Shown one piece after another: positions 36,300-48,531 of a stretch of DNA of 64,000 bases. Under the pieces are notes generated by a model, which ran no database searches, was not told the DNA's origin, and was given only the letters and a program-made list of their open reading frames with translations. Within the stretch, counting starts at the first letter, position 1. Each line of letters begins with the position of its first letter. Origin of the DNA: Cricetomys ansorgei (Eukaryota; Chordata; Mammalia; Rodentia; Nesomyidae); contig JAMJFZ010001133.1 in the NCBI GenBank assembly GCA_026225945.1, forward strand, positions 13,870,001 to 13,934,000, read 5' to 3'. A program made the translations under genes and the position numbers.

Positions 36300-36935
36300 C
36301 TACTCATTGTCTATCAAAATATATAAAAATGTTTTAGCATCTAATAAACACATGAAGAGGTATTCAGTATCACTGTATTAGAGAACTTTAAGTTAAAATT
36401 ATAAAAGTATATTACTTCAGCCCAGGAGAATAACTGTAGTTTAAAAAAATCAGGAAGTGATGAGTGGGTGAAGGCATGAGGGACGGGAGCTGTAACTTTC
36501 TGTGAGTGAGAATAGATGCTGACAGTTACTATGGAAGACAACTGGGTAGTTTGCTAAAGTGCCAAGTATAATTTACTCTGTGAGCAAGCCCTTTCCTAGG
36601 TATGTATCTACTTTAAAGAAATAAAAGCCCACCTTCTTTTGGAAACTTATATGATAGAGAAGCAATGTTACATCTGTGTTCACAGCAGCCTAATGCGATA
36701 CAGCCAAGATCTGGAAACTACCCCAGTGTTCTGACTGCTGCATGGGCTAAAAATATTGACTGTGTTACTTATAATGTAATGCTACTGCACACACACATAG
36801 CACAGCAAGGATAGGATGGCTCTCAAGGACTATGATAAGAAAGCCAAACACAGAGAAATCAATTCTAAGGGGGCAGAAGGTAGAAGCTGATTGTGGCTGC
36901 CTGTGCAGCATGTAAGACAGCTTCTGGAGTGATGT
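36300..36935 (+). mobile_element. Ancient mammalian L1 fragment, ORF2 end / 3' UTR
   Basis: Segments match the known order of old L1 3' ends: ACAGTTACTATGGAAGACAA, CCTAGGTATGTATCTACTTT, TGTTCACAGCAGCCTAATGC, AAGATCTGGAAACTACCCCA, then a late GGGGGCAGAAGGTAGAAGCT. It is heavily mutated and has no open frame. Confidence 0.65.
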
Positions 36936-36944
36936 GACTTTTTT

Positions 36945-37117
36945 AAATTACTTACATATTTTACCTATATGAGTACCCTATCTTCATGTACGTGCCAGAG
37001 AGGGCATCAGATCCCATCACAGATGGTTGTGAGCCACCATGTGGTTGCTAGGAATTGAACACAAAACCTCTGGAAGAAGGGCTGGTACTCAACCACTGAG
37101 CCATCTCTCCAGTCCTG
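36945..37117 (-). mobile_element. B2/B3 SINE, reversed
   Basis: Right end CCACTGAGCCATCTCTCCAG then TCC is the reversed B2 head; GTGAGCCACCATGTGGTTGC and TAGGAATTGAACACAAAACC are B2 body. Confidence 0.9.
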
Positions 37118-37309
37118 TGATACTTCTAAAGGCATGACCATCCAACAAGCTACATTGTTCAGGAGGAAGATTCTATCTGTGTTTTTTGGGGGGTGAGGGG
37201 TGAGGCAAGAGATTATTTTGTCCTTGCTTTTAAAAAAATATTTTTAAATTACTGTTTTATTTTATTTTACTTTTTACTATTTGCTTTAAATGTCAGGCCC
37301 CACTCTTTC

Positions 37310-37500
37310 ATTAGACTTTTTTTTTTTACATTTATTTATTTACACATGTGTATGTGTGTGCTCAAATGTGCACATGCTACCCCAAGTATGTGGAACAACA
37401 TGTAAGGGTTGGTTGTCTCCTCTCATCTTGAGGGTCCTGGAAAGCAAAACCAGGTGTCAGGCAGGTGAAATCATTTCACAACCTACCACAGACAATGAGC
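37310..37500 (-). mobile_element. B3-like retroposon, reversed, degraded
   Basis: TTTATTTATTTACACATGTG, GGTTGGTTGTCTCCTCTC and a CAGGTGTCAGGCAGG-type segment fit a decayed B3-family copy without a recognisable head. Confidence 0.45.
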
Positions 37501-38350
37501 CCTCTTGAGAAGACATCAGTCCAACAGGGTGGGTGACACCTGGAGGCCACTTTCTTGTCTTTAAAGTTAAGTCCTTTATCTTCCTGCAGGATGATGCTCA
37601 GTGTTCCTAACCTATAGTTTGAATGTTTCACTCTTTAACTAAGACTACGAATCCCTTTCTCAGGTACCTTCCCACCTCATGAAATGTGCGTCACTGAGAA
37701 TGCCATGTGGCCAGTAGGAAACGTGGCCCTGCCTGGAACTCAGAAGCACCAGTAGCCTCCAATGAGCTTCCACAGTGCCACGTGTCAAGAGCACCACACG
37801 CATTTCCTAGTGCAGAATCAGTGCACTTTCGTGTAAACGTTGCCAAGTAAGGGAATGTGAAATACAGTAGATTTACAGGTAGCTACTTCTTTTCCTCAGT
37901 GTATGTCCAGCCAGCGAGCCTGCCATCTTTACCAGTGAAGGGTTTGCATCAACAGACTCCATAAGCAGAGCTCTAGTAATCTCAGAACTTCAGAAGAGAA
38001 AGGTAATAGGTGGTGGCGTTCTGGCGAGAGTGGGACCAGGTTATACATATTCTGTACTTGAATCTGGTTCTGCCATTTACCAACTCCATTGCCCTAAATA
38101 GGTTAGGCCTTCATGTTTCCCATCTGCAATGGGGACACTTTATAAATGTTCAAAAAAAAAAAAAATCAGGAGCACTGTCTGACACAGCAAGGCACTTACC
38201 TTTTAATGTCACACAAGAACTTTTGTTCTGCAGCAAGCAGAGCAAAGACTCTGACCCAACAACTTCTGGCTACTTTTCTGGATTCATTGATTTTGGCTGA
38301 TTTATACTAAGCCAGACACTACACACACTCACAGAAACAAAATTACTATT

Positions 38351-38460
38351 CCTGCATTCATTCACTCAGTAAATGTTCACCATTCAACTGTCAGTTGGTA
38401 TGGTCTGGACTGTGAAGACACCACGGAATGGTATGACTGAAACACAGTAACATGAGCAAG
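38351..38460 (+). mobile_element. Possible MIR/L2 remnant
   Basis: CATTCATTCACTCAGTAAAT then GTTCACC resembles the ancient MIR/L2 tail (ATTCATTCA.CAAATATTTA). Short and uncertain. Confidence 0.25.
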
Positions 38461-38699
38461 CTTCTGGGCTGAATGTGCAGATCTAGCATCTGTAAAATGA
38501 TTTCATATGTAATTTTCAAGCATGTCAAGATAGGGTGTCAATGGATGACCAATTTTAATAGCTGAGTAGGCAATTTTAGAAATATACACTGCTGAAATAC
38601 ACATTTAAATAATAACCTACTGCATAGAACTTATGGAATGTACAACATTCATTCAAAAATCAGATAATAAAATAAATGAAAGCACCACATCATATCATG

Positions 38700-38806
38700 T
38701 TTTGAAACAGGCCTCAGTATGTAGCCTTGGCTGGCCTGAAACTCATAGTGATTGGCCTGCCTCTGCTTCCTAGGATAAAAAGGCACATCTCCTTTTGCCC
38801 AGCTCT
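38700..38806 (-). mobile_element. B1 fragment, reversed
   Basis: TTTTGAAACAGGCCTCAGTA, GCCTTGGCTGGCCTGAAACT and GCCTGCCTCTGCTTCCTAGG follow reversed B1 order; decayed and truncated. Confidence 0.7.
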
Positions 38807-39555
38807 AATATGGTGCTTTATTTTTAGGAATATTATACCAGCTCCAACTCATAAAATTAAAGTATATAAAAAACTGAGTATTTCTTAAAGACAGTGAATA
38901 CAGCTATAAAATAAAAGGTTGTAACTGAGAGCGAGATACAGAGCACAGTATGGGAAGGAGGTACAGAGCTGTGCCTGAGGATGGGGGAGTGGAAGGACAA
39001 CAGGCAGAGAGACTGGGAAGCAGAAGATTAGAAACACAGTGGAGGAAGCCATCTAAATAGGTTGGCATTGCCTGGTGCTGGCTGGTGGGATGGGGAAGCT
39101 GGGAAAATAGGATGAAATACTAACAGGTGTGGTGGTGCTGTTCTTTACGGAATGAAAAAATGTCTCCAAATTGTGGTGAGGGTTGCACAGCTCTGAGCAG
39201 GCCAAAACCCACTGATGTTAAACCTCTCAGTGTGTAAACTCTTCAATATGCCAATTATATACAATGATACTCTTTCCAAAAGATGACCGACTGTGCAAAA
39301 CGTGACTTCTATTGTTCTGTGTGGATTATGTACACTCTAACTCTAACTCAAAATCAACTGCCAAAAGGAAGAAACAGACTTATGGAACTGTGAGGAGACC
39401 TGGGTGTGAGCGAGACAGGGCTAAAGATGTGTTTTGTTGGCCACCGTCTTCACTGTCTCAATTCTTACATTGTCAGTACACTACATCATGGCTCAACTCG
39501 ATGTACCAGAACCACACCGAGATGAAAATCTTAACTGCGGTAAAATATGTTAAAA

Positions 39556-39590
39556 TCTATTGTGTGTGTGTGTGTGTGTATATATATAAT
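39556..39590. repeat. (TG)n/(TA)n run
   Basis: Nine or so TG units followed by TATATATA. Confidence 0.85.
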
Positions 39591-40068
39591 TCCCCAAATA
39601 ATGCAGGCATTATTTTCATTTGTATTTGAACACTCAGACCTTTGTCATACAGATTTTTTTAAATGCTGTAAGATAGGTGCACAAACTTCCCATATATAAA
39701 AACACTCCAAATGTAGCTTTCAACAAATTGTGAGTAAGGTATGCAGGTGCACTGGTCACAGTTGACAAAAATAAGAAACGGACATTTAAACTGTTCAGAA
39801 TATGTGACGGTAGTTAGCAGACACTTTTCTGATTGCCTCCTCCTGAGGGAACACATGGAACAGAAATGCTGCCCCGTCAAGCCTTCTCAGAGAAGTCTGC
39901 TTTACAATAAAGGATGCGATCAGAAGACTACAGCAGAATCCCGTCACTGCCTTTTAGTTTTTAACCTTGTATTTATAGATATTAAGGATGCATGGCAACA
40001 AGTAAAAACAAAACCACAGAAGAGGTGGACTTCTTCAATCCTGTTCTAGCAGAAGCCAATTTTCTTAC

Positions 40069-40221
40069 CATCCTGTTGATCCGCACAAAGTCTTCTGGCT
40101 TCTTGGCCCAGGGAGGAAGGTCTACATCATTAACCACCACTTCGTCCTCCCTGACACCCAGCTGGTATCCATTACTGTTGACAAACATCTCTGGTAGGTA
40201 ATAGAACTCTGGAATTAGTTC
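40069..40221 (-). CDS. Nbea: Nbea exon c: BEACH domain
   Basis: This exon has 153 bp (51 codons) and is phase 0 at both ends. The acceptor is TCCTGCACAG before GAA and the donor is GTAAGAA after ATG. It starts [13 protein letters not shown], the best-conserved BEACH stretch (ELIPEF.Y.PE.F), followed by a variable loop [14 protein letters not shown] and then [20 protein letters not shown]. The loop is where NBEA and LRBA diverge most in this exon. I recall H rather than Q in NGYQLG for human NBEA; this should be checked by alignment. The open frame continues into the intron for about 29 codons beyond the donor, but the consensus donor and the match of the next exon (ALESEF) fix the exon end at 40069. 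Confidence 0.98.
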
Positions 40222-40431
40222 CTGTGCAGGAAAGAGATGTAGCTTATTAGCCAGTTGAACAGAATAATTGATTTTTACCAACTGTAAAAGGAGACAAATC
40301 CTTGACCAAATTTTAGTCCTTCTATTCTCTGTTTAAAAACAATTAAGAGTCCAAGAAAATAAAACATTCATTTTACACAATTCACTTTATCTTCCTTTCC
40401 TTACTGTGAATTTTGAGAAACAGGTACAAAA

Positions 40432-40520
40432 GGCTGAGGGTGTGTGTGGTTCAGCAGTATAGCCCTTGCCTGGAAAGCTGGAGATGCCCTAGGTTCAATC
40501 TTCAGTAGAACAAGCAAAAC
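40432..40520 (+). mobile_element. ID SINE (tRNA-Ala/BC1-derived)
   Basis: GGCTGAGGGTGTGTGTGGTT, CAGCAGTATAGCCCTTGCCT, then a B-box-like AGGTTCAATCTTCAGTAG and an A-rich end match the ID consensus with substitutions. It sits 210 bp from exon c. Confidence 0.75.
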
Positions 40521-40686
40521 TGTGAGAAATGGGTATACAAAGTAACAGCTGCTTACAGCGATGCCAACAGATACATTGTGGAGCCGTATCAGCAAGTCCG
40601 CGTTGCTTAGGGACCTTTTACACATATTAACAAACTACCCCAACTAAAATGTCACTGCCGGCATTTGTTAAAAAAAAATCACAATA

Positions 40687-40890
40687 TTGAGCTGGAGAGA
40701 TGGTTCAGTGATTAAGAGCACCTAGTGCTCTCCCAGATTCCAGAGGTCCTGAGTTCAATTCCCAGAAACCACAGCATGGCTTACTACCATCTATAATGAA
40801 TCAGATGCCCTCTCTGGCATGTGAGTGTACATGCAGATTAGAGCACTCATACAAATAAAATAAATCTTTAAAAAAAGAAAAAAAAATTAA
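40687..40890 (+). mobile_element. B2 SINE, nearly full length
   Basis: Starts GAGCTGGAGAGATGGTTCAG with the pol III A-box region (TGGTTCAGTGATTAAGAGCA) and B box (GAGTTCAATTCCC). The body has ACCACAGCATGGCTTACTAC, CAGATGCCCTCTCTGGCATG and AATAAAATAAATCTTTAAAA. A long AT-rich low-complexity stretch (40880-40945) follows. Confidence 0.95.
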
Positions 40891-41045
40891 AGTTTTAAAT
40901 ATTTTAAAAAATTTTAATTTAAAATTTTAAAAATTTTAAAAAATCACAATATTTACTACTTTTGATTTTTACTGTAGTGGCAATTATAATATGTGGTATT
41001 TGTAGACATTCATCATTTTACTTTTCAAATACAAAATTTCTGTTT

Positions 41046-41125
41046 CCAGTGCTGAGGTTAAAACCTTGAGTTTGGCACCTACCAGGCCAGTACTCATCAG
41101 AGTGATACTCCGACTCCAACCAAGT
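41046..41125 (-). mobile_element. ID-like SINE fragment, reversed
   Basis: CAGTGCTGAGGTTAAAACCT, then TTTGGCACCTACCAGGCCAG and TACTCATCAGAGTGATACTC read as the reversed ID body. Confidence 0.45.
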
Positions 41126-42226
41126 TATTTTATACCCACCACTGAATACAACAGGACTCATTCTTATATTATAATCAAGTTTAAATATAGGCTGTGGATA
41201 GCTGGCTATAAAGAAGACTTATTTTATTGTCTTTGTGTGGCATAAATGTCTGGGTTTAAGATGAACCTGAGTGTCAGTGTGAGGTTTATTCCTCATTAGA
41301 ATAAATCTGAATGGAGAAAAAATGATCTTAAGATCTTAGAAGTTCATCTTTTGGCTTTTTTATAAGTAACTAGAGAAGTTGAAAAACAAACCAATCTACA
41401 ATGGTTTTCAAGTATACTATATATTTCCTCTTAAATTTCAATATGAAGGTTAGATCAGTTTTATACTATATCATGAAAGCAAGATATTAATTCATGTCGT
41501 AGGATCCATGCTGACAGAATATTCCCGGAAACTGAATCTTAATGTGGTGACCTCCAGGGATGCATAAGGGAAATGCAAACCACAAGATAAGAAGTCTTCA
41601 GATCAAGTTTTCTAAAAACACTTATACAAGGGCTTTTCCTTCATGGTGTCTTCCATTAAAGCTGAAGCATCTCTCCAGGTGGTGTCTGTTTTAGCAAGGC
41701 TCTGTGTGAAACTGATCGAGACTGAGTCTTATGACATTGCAAATGACAAGGAAACAATAACTACATTCATTTTCTCTGGCATTATGGGAACATGATGAAG
41801 TTTATATAAATGAATTTTCAGAGCTAAGTTTATTAAGAATCAATTTTCATATATTAAGTAATTTGAATATTACTCTTTCTAAAATCCATTATATACTTCT
41901 CAGACATTTACTTTTTCATGGAGCAAAGGTTTTGAATTGTAGTCAGTGTAATGAATTCTGGGACAAGTCATGGCCTAATCATCCATTAACTCAAAGTCAG
42001 GTTTAAGGGCCGAGGTATAAAAACATTGGCTATAATGCAAGACCATCACACCATGGAAGGAGAGGGCAGAAGAAAGAGAGCAGGGACTCAGAATGGTTTA
42101 GAAACACTTCAGTTGAGATGGGCCATGATGAGGGCTAAGGTGAAGACCAGGGGAAGGGGTAGAAGACCATCAGGGAGTTTTATTAAAAAAGGGTGAGAAA
42201 CAATGGTAGACGGTAGGGGATGATAG

Positions 42227-42249
42227 TGTGTGTGTGTGTGGGGGGGGGT
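42227..42249. repeat. (TG)n then G-run
   Basis: A short TG repeat runs directly into nine or so G residues. Confidence 0.85.
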
Positions 42250-43004
42250 GAATCAAACAGGAGAACCAGAGAGGAGAAGCAACGTGAGGACCAGAAAATG
42301 GAGACGTTTGGTGAAAGTTGGGCTGTTTGTCAAACTGAGATTTTCACGAAGAGCAATGGCCATGATTAAATATAGAACGATCTGGGTGACAAAGCCAAGG
42401 GGAGACTTGGAAGGGAAGGAGAAGAGGTGCAGTGTGCCTGTGAGCAGCAGGAGGGGGGACTAAAGGAGGGCAGCAGCAAGGTGCAGAGCATGAGGAGTGG
42501 TGAGCAAGGCCACAAATGAGATGCTGAGAGACGGAGTGTTCTAGCTACATCTATAGATGTGACATAAAATTTCAAAGAAAGACCTAAATGTAGAACGGGA
42601 AAGAGTAAAGGGGTTGAAATGAAAGCTGCAAGGTGAACAAGCATGCTTACTGTCAACCATGGTAGGTCCTTAATCTAGGCGCAGTAGAAAGGATGGTGCT
42701 ACAGCTGGCCATCCCCAATAACAGAGCAGACAGACAAAGGGCTGCAGCCTAACTGTCCAGAGGGCTGGAATGGGAGCGGGTCCTATGAAGTCATTACCAG
42801 GGCCTGGAGAACAGCCCTGTGGTGAGGACTTCCCTTCTCTTCATCTGGTTAAGCAGACCGTTAAACAGACTGTTAAACAAAATGGACTGTCACCTACACT
42901 ACTGGAATGAGCAGCGAGTCTGAAGTCTGAAGGACTGCCTACATTTCCAACAGTGGCAACAGTCACTAGACAGATGTGTTTAAGGTAGTTACCAAGAAAT
43001 TTCT

Positions 43005-43156
43005 GGGCCAGGCAGTAGTGGCCTTTACTCCCGGCACTCGGGAGGCGGAGGCAGGCGGATCTCTCGGAGTTCGAGGCCAGCCTGGTCTACAGAGTGAGTT
43101 CCGGAACAGCCAGAGTTACCACAGAGAAGCCCTGTCTCAAAAATACTTTAAAAAAT
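43005..43156 (+). mobile_element. B1 SINE
   Basis: GGCCAGGCAGTAGTGGCCTT, CGGCACTCGGGAGGCGGAGG, TTCGAGGCCAGCCTGGTCTA, GTTCCGGAACAGCCAGAGTT. CpG-containing positions are kept, so this is a fairly young copy; the tail has been replaced by CAAAAATAC. Confidence 0.92.
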
Positions 43157-44933
43157 ATGACTTTGAACAGCTTATTGGCAAGGCCATAGAGTTGTACTGG
43201 AGTTGTCAGAACCAGAAATTTGGGGCAGTTTGGTGTTTTTGACAGAGAAGGAGAGAGTAAAAGTATAGAAGTTGAGGAAGAAGTAGCTGATACAGCAGGT
43301 AAAGTTTGAAGTTTATGTCTGTTTCACTGTTTGAAAATATTGTTTCAACTAGCTAATTTTATTGAAAATTAGTATGTGAAAGTAGGGTACTGGTAGCATC
43401 TCATATTTATACCGATATTATTTTAAAATTTGTTTAATAATAATACTAAAACCTCAGAGGTCTAGCTGGTTTTTGTGCAATGACATCTTTATTTCTTGTC
43501 CCAGACCAGGAATCAATGAAACCATACTTTGGTCCACTCAATCTTAAAGCTGAACATGGCATTACTGGTCTTAACATGTCCTTCCATGATTCTAAGTGCT
43601 CAACATGTATTTTCTTAGTGTTGACAAACATTTTATGGAGTGTCAGTCTCATCAACTCCTTTTAAAGATATGAACATAGATGCAAAGAGGGCAAGAAATT
43701 TGCCCAGCCAAGCAGCCCAGGTGGCATGGAGTCTAGCTATCCTGGTTGAGCCTGAACTCAGACTGCATACTGCAAAGGAGCTGTTTTAAATGTGTAAGTT
43801 GTGGGGTGGCCTATTACATAGAAATTACTGAAACAAACTGAGAGTTAAATGAGAAGTACTGTACTAGCAAAACAAAATGCGAAGCACTGGCTTTGGGACT
43901 AGGGAGCAGGCAGGGTTGGCAAGGGTGAGGTGTTTCGGGGGGGGGGTGTCTAGAGGTTAATCCTTGAGTGATGCACTGGAGGAGGTTTTTGAGGCTGCAT
44001 GCATCCTGCAGTCCCTTCAAAGTACCTAATGAACTTGTGTCCAAGGAACTTTCTAGGCAGGACACTTAAAGTGACCAGGGGTGTATAGAGAAGATACTAT
44101 GAAAGATAAGGAGGAAACTGTTAGGCTTGAAGCAGCATTTTGAGAAACATAAACTTGTGAGATGGTAGAGGATTCTGAAAGTGAGATGCAGAATCAATTT
44201 GAGGGTCAGTTCCACAGTAACAAACAAAATGTAGCCACAGGTAAAGTTCAAGTCGGGGTGTAGAAGCCTTTCTAAAAGAGCTGTGTGAAGCTTACTTAAC
44301 GTGGTGGTCACAGATCTGTACACAGTGAAGGCTAGGGATCCTCTGAGGACTGAAGATGGTGTTCTAAGTCACAGTTTCCTGCCTCAAAAAGTTTGAGTGA
44401 GTTTTTTTTTCCTAATACTGAACTATGTTTAACCATACAGAGTGGCTGCTGATTTTATTGGTGCTGGACCAACAGGCAAAGGGACCTTGACCCAACTTCC
44501 TACAAGGAAGCAGGCATAAAAGCATCCAACTGCAAGGGAAGCAATGTATGAGAAAGACTCAGAGGGCAAAGCCAACACCCCCAGAAGCTGAAAGAGTCAT
44601 GGGGCACAAGGAGTGGAGACCCTTAAACAGACTGCACCTGAGTGGACCTTGCTGGCTTTGCCAGCACAAAACAATTATTTTAAACATAACTAAAAACAAA
44701 TTTTTACAAGTCTCCTTTCTATCTGCCTGTGCGAGAGCTTCCAAAAGTTTCTTAATGTCTGGGAAACTGCTTTTCAAAATGAGCTGCTTCGGGCACTTAG
44801 CAAATCAACCAAAAATATGTTTGTAAACTGTAAAACATTTTTCAAAAAGAACACAGTCTGCTCTGCTTCCATGCAGGCATGTTAGACAGAGCTTTCCAAG
44901 GAAAGGTAAGTGCTGTTCTGCTTACTGTGCACG

Positions 44934-44945
44934 CACATACACACA

Positions 44946-44993
<48 letters not shown>
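44934..44993. repeat. (CA)n microsatellite
   Basis: About 28 CA units with ATAC interruptions near the left end. Confidence 0.95.
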
Positions 44994-44994
<1 letters not shown>

Positions 44995-46378
44995 CCCTGA
45001 ACTGCTGTTAAACAGATTCTCTTTAAGGAAAAATTCAAGGAGTTTAAATTTTGCTAAATGAAAAACAGTACAGAAAGGCACAGAATATTATTAAAGAAAT
45101 GGCAAAGTGGTTATTGTAACAGGCATTTTGTGTCTGAAAATGTGATTTCTAGTTTATTTTAACAGCTATAGTAAAACCCTACGGTACAGTTAATAGTATT
45201 ATATGTGTTCTGTCAAAAATAGGAAAATATCCTCGAACACAATTTCTAATTTATAAGCTTATGACAAGTTCAAGCTGCTGAGAAATTGAACTGGAAAGTA
45301 TGTCTTAGGATGATAGAAGACCACTATTAACACTATCATAATTGTGTACCTATTGCATCAAATCTGACATTTCAGTTTAATATATTTTGCTGAGAGCCGC
45401 ACCATTTTATGGCTTCCTGGTGAAATCAAATCTAACCCAGACATTTTCACTTTCCTAATATAATTCACTGTGAGGTTTTAAAGCTGCCAGCACTTTTCTA
45501 TCCTTTTCCCGAAAGATTGATGCCCGGGCATCTGTTAATTCCAGGAGAGCTCACAATGGGTCAGGGAGGCAGTGTGAGCACTTCCATTAACTGCATTAAT
45601 TTACACTATGTCACCTTAATGACACTGTGTCACAGCCACCTTTCCTAACATCTACATAGCTCTTCAGAAAGTAAAGGAACAACTTCGGAAGGTATTAAGG
45701 AAAATTACTGTATGAACATCTCTCGGTGGAATATCTCCACTAGCAGGGCATGGCTGAAGGGAAGAAGTTTAAAATCAAAATACAAAACTCCAGAGCCAAA
45801 GCGAACTGATCTGACTCCACTCCTGAGGCCTCTTCACAGAGGTCACTTGGGCAGCTCCCCTTCCTACCCAGCTTGCGTTCATTAGCACAGGAAGAGACTG
45901 ACATTAATGGAGAGAGACAGAATAAAACCATCCACTGCATTCTCAGTCTCTCCTGCAAGGTTGTCTAAGTCAGGAGACAGTGCAGTGATAGTTTTCCTCT
46001 CTGGAAACAGAAACTCGTCCCCTGAAAACATGAAACAAGAAATAAAAACCCATGCTCCAGCAGCTAGAGGGGTTATTATTTGTAATAACACACTCTTCCC
46101 TGCTAAATTAGCCAATATTTCAGAGTGAAAAATACCTTAATTGATGCATTGAATCATGAACTTAGAAAATTTTCAACTCACCACTAGCTATTTTTAAAGA
46201 CCCTATATATTCTAACATTTTATCTTAAGACCCACATTCTGATGCTGTAACAGAAAGCATCAGAAAATATGTGGACATACGTGATTGATAACACACACAC
46301 TGGTGAACACACGTGGACTAGAAACCTGACAGAAGCTACACTGTCTATGATTTCTTTTCTTCCTTTCCCTTCCCTTCT

Positions 46379-46547
46379 TTTTTTTTCTTTCTTGAGACAG
46401 GGTTTCTCTTTGTAGCCCTGGCTGTCCTGGAACTCACTCTGTAGACCAGGCTGGCCTCCAACTCAGAGATCTGCCTGCCTCTGCCTCTGCCTCTGCCTCT
46501 GCCTCCTGAGTGCTGAAACTAATGGCGTACACCACTATGCCTGGCTT
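46379..46547 (-). mobile_element. B1 SINE, reversed, with a CTCTGC expansion
   Basis: GAGACAGGGTTTCTCTTTGT, CTGGCTGTCCTGGAACTCAC, GTAGACCAGGCTGGCCTCCA give a clear B1. Inside it GCCTCT is repeated five or so times (46481-46504), a secondary 6-bp expansion within the SINE. A TTTC-rich run flanks the A-tail side. Confidence 0.93.
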
Positions 46548-48531
46548 CTGTCTGTGATTTCAAAGATTGTTTTCAACCATTCAAAGTTCTCAAGACCAAA
46601 TCCCAGAGCAGGTGAGCAACATGTGTCAGCTTATGGTCAATAAGTAGAGAAAAGTGCTGTGCATGGCTAAGGAAAGGCAGATGGAATTCAGAGATGGTGC
46701 TGGCAACTCCCTGATGCACTTTCTAGAGCAGCAGCAGCCACAACTACTTCTTACCACAGGATGAGTTTGGGGATGGGGAAGGAGCAGCCTTAAATATGGC
46801 TTCAGGAGGAAACTGTCATCACTGGTGATGGTGGTTTGATAATATGTTTAAAAATTAAACACACATATAGCCTTGAGCTACTGGCCCCATTATTATGAAT
46901 CATTCTTTGAAAATACATTACATACAAGGTACAGAGACCCATTCTAGGATGCTCTCTGCAGCTTAACAACTGTAAAGAAGACACTCTAGGATGCAGAAGT
47001 ACACTTCTGTGTGTATGATCATGCAGTCTTGTTGAAGAAAGAGACCGCATAATATAATCACACAGTATGCAAGGGACAAGGGTGCTGGTCAGGGAGTTCT
47101 TAGGACAGAAGGAAAGTTGAAGTGTGTTTACATAAATAAATTAGAAATAAGTGATCCCACTTGTGTGTGGGCATGTGAGGGTGGATCTCTGAGTTAAGTA
47201 AAATGCCAATTCTTTGTTATGAAGCTAGGTACCAGTGAGGATGTATTTTTACTCAAAATAATTTGATAAAATAAGAACGCAGCTGTGGCTTCAATTACAC
47301 AAACAATATTTAACTCCCATGCAAACTGCTCCTCAGGTAACCTTGTGAACATGAGGCTGAGACACTGCTGCCCATGGAGTGCCTTCCAGCTCTCATCTTG
47401 TTGTCCAGGAGCATTAGACAGGAGTGGGCTCCTCACTGAAATGAATTCAGGCTTATGTATTGTTTTAGTTTAATTCCTTAGAGAAGTTAAGATTGTTCGG
47501 TAAGTATGGCCACCATATTTAATTCAGCAGGGCTGCAGGTTACACGCTGGCTTTTTCTAAATGTGAATGTTAGATGCATAAAGTAACGCTGACTCTCAAA
47601 CTTTAATAGCAACAAATAAAACATGGATGTGCTAACTTCTCCTTTAGCTTTCTTTATGATTTGCTTTGGGAAAGAAGTGAATATACAGCTTACATTCATT
47701 CAAATCTTTTCTCATTTTGCTGACACTGTATGAATGTTTTGGAAAGCCACAGATATGAAAGTCCAACAGCTGACTTGAACTGGCTCTTTTCTGTAGAACT
47801 AAGCTGTAACTTCAGTAACACCTAACAGTTTTACACTGAGTGGCAGTGGTGAGAAAAAGCAGTGTAAAAAGCACTAAAAGAAGGGGGACTTAAAATAAAA
47901 CTTAGCCTACGTAATAACTTGATCATGTGATCTCACTATCAGAAAGAGAGCGAACAGAGCACAGTTTCCTCAAGCATCATTCATGTCCATGTAATCCTTT
48001 CCTTCTTCTTAAAAAAAAAAAAGAGCACGTATAAACAAATCTTTGTATTTAACAATAGTTAAATTGTAGCAACTGTAAAATTGCTCTTATCTAGTTCTGG
48101 GCATTGTGTGTGCTGGTTTAATCTAATATGTATCGTTGCATAGTATCCCCAGGCAGTCAAGTAAAGGCTAAGGCTGTACAGAAAGGCCTGCATTTTAAAT
48201 GGGCCTTGTCATTAATGCTTTATTAATTGCCTCAGGCTACACAAACCGAAAGCTGGGCCAGCTATAACACTATGACACATTAAGGTCAAATGCAAATCCC
48301 ACTGTGTTTTATGCACTGGGCCAAATATTGAGTGAACAGCAGGAAAGGTAAGTTACCGGATTTTGTCCTCCGTCTCCTGATTATGCCATGTAGATTAGAA
48401 CAAGGGTTTTTTTTTTTGTTGTTTTTTTTTTAAATAATAAAAACACCTTAATTGACCAACACAAAAAAATCCTGAGTTACTTTTTAATGGTTCTTAATTG
48501 AAGCTACTGGTTATTAACAAAACAAGACCAG

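Noticed and set aside
40432..40520. Functional BC1-type RNA gene
   Set aside because: The copy is too diverged from the ID/BC1 consensus to claim a working gene.
40687..40890. tRNA gene
   Set aside because: The A and B boxes belong to a B2 SINE; no cloverleaf is preserved.
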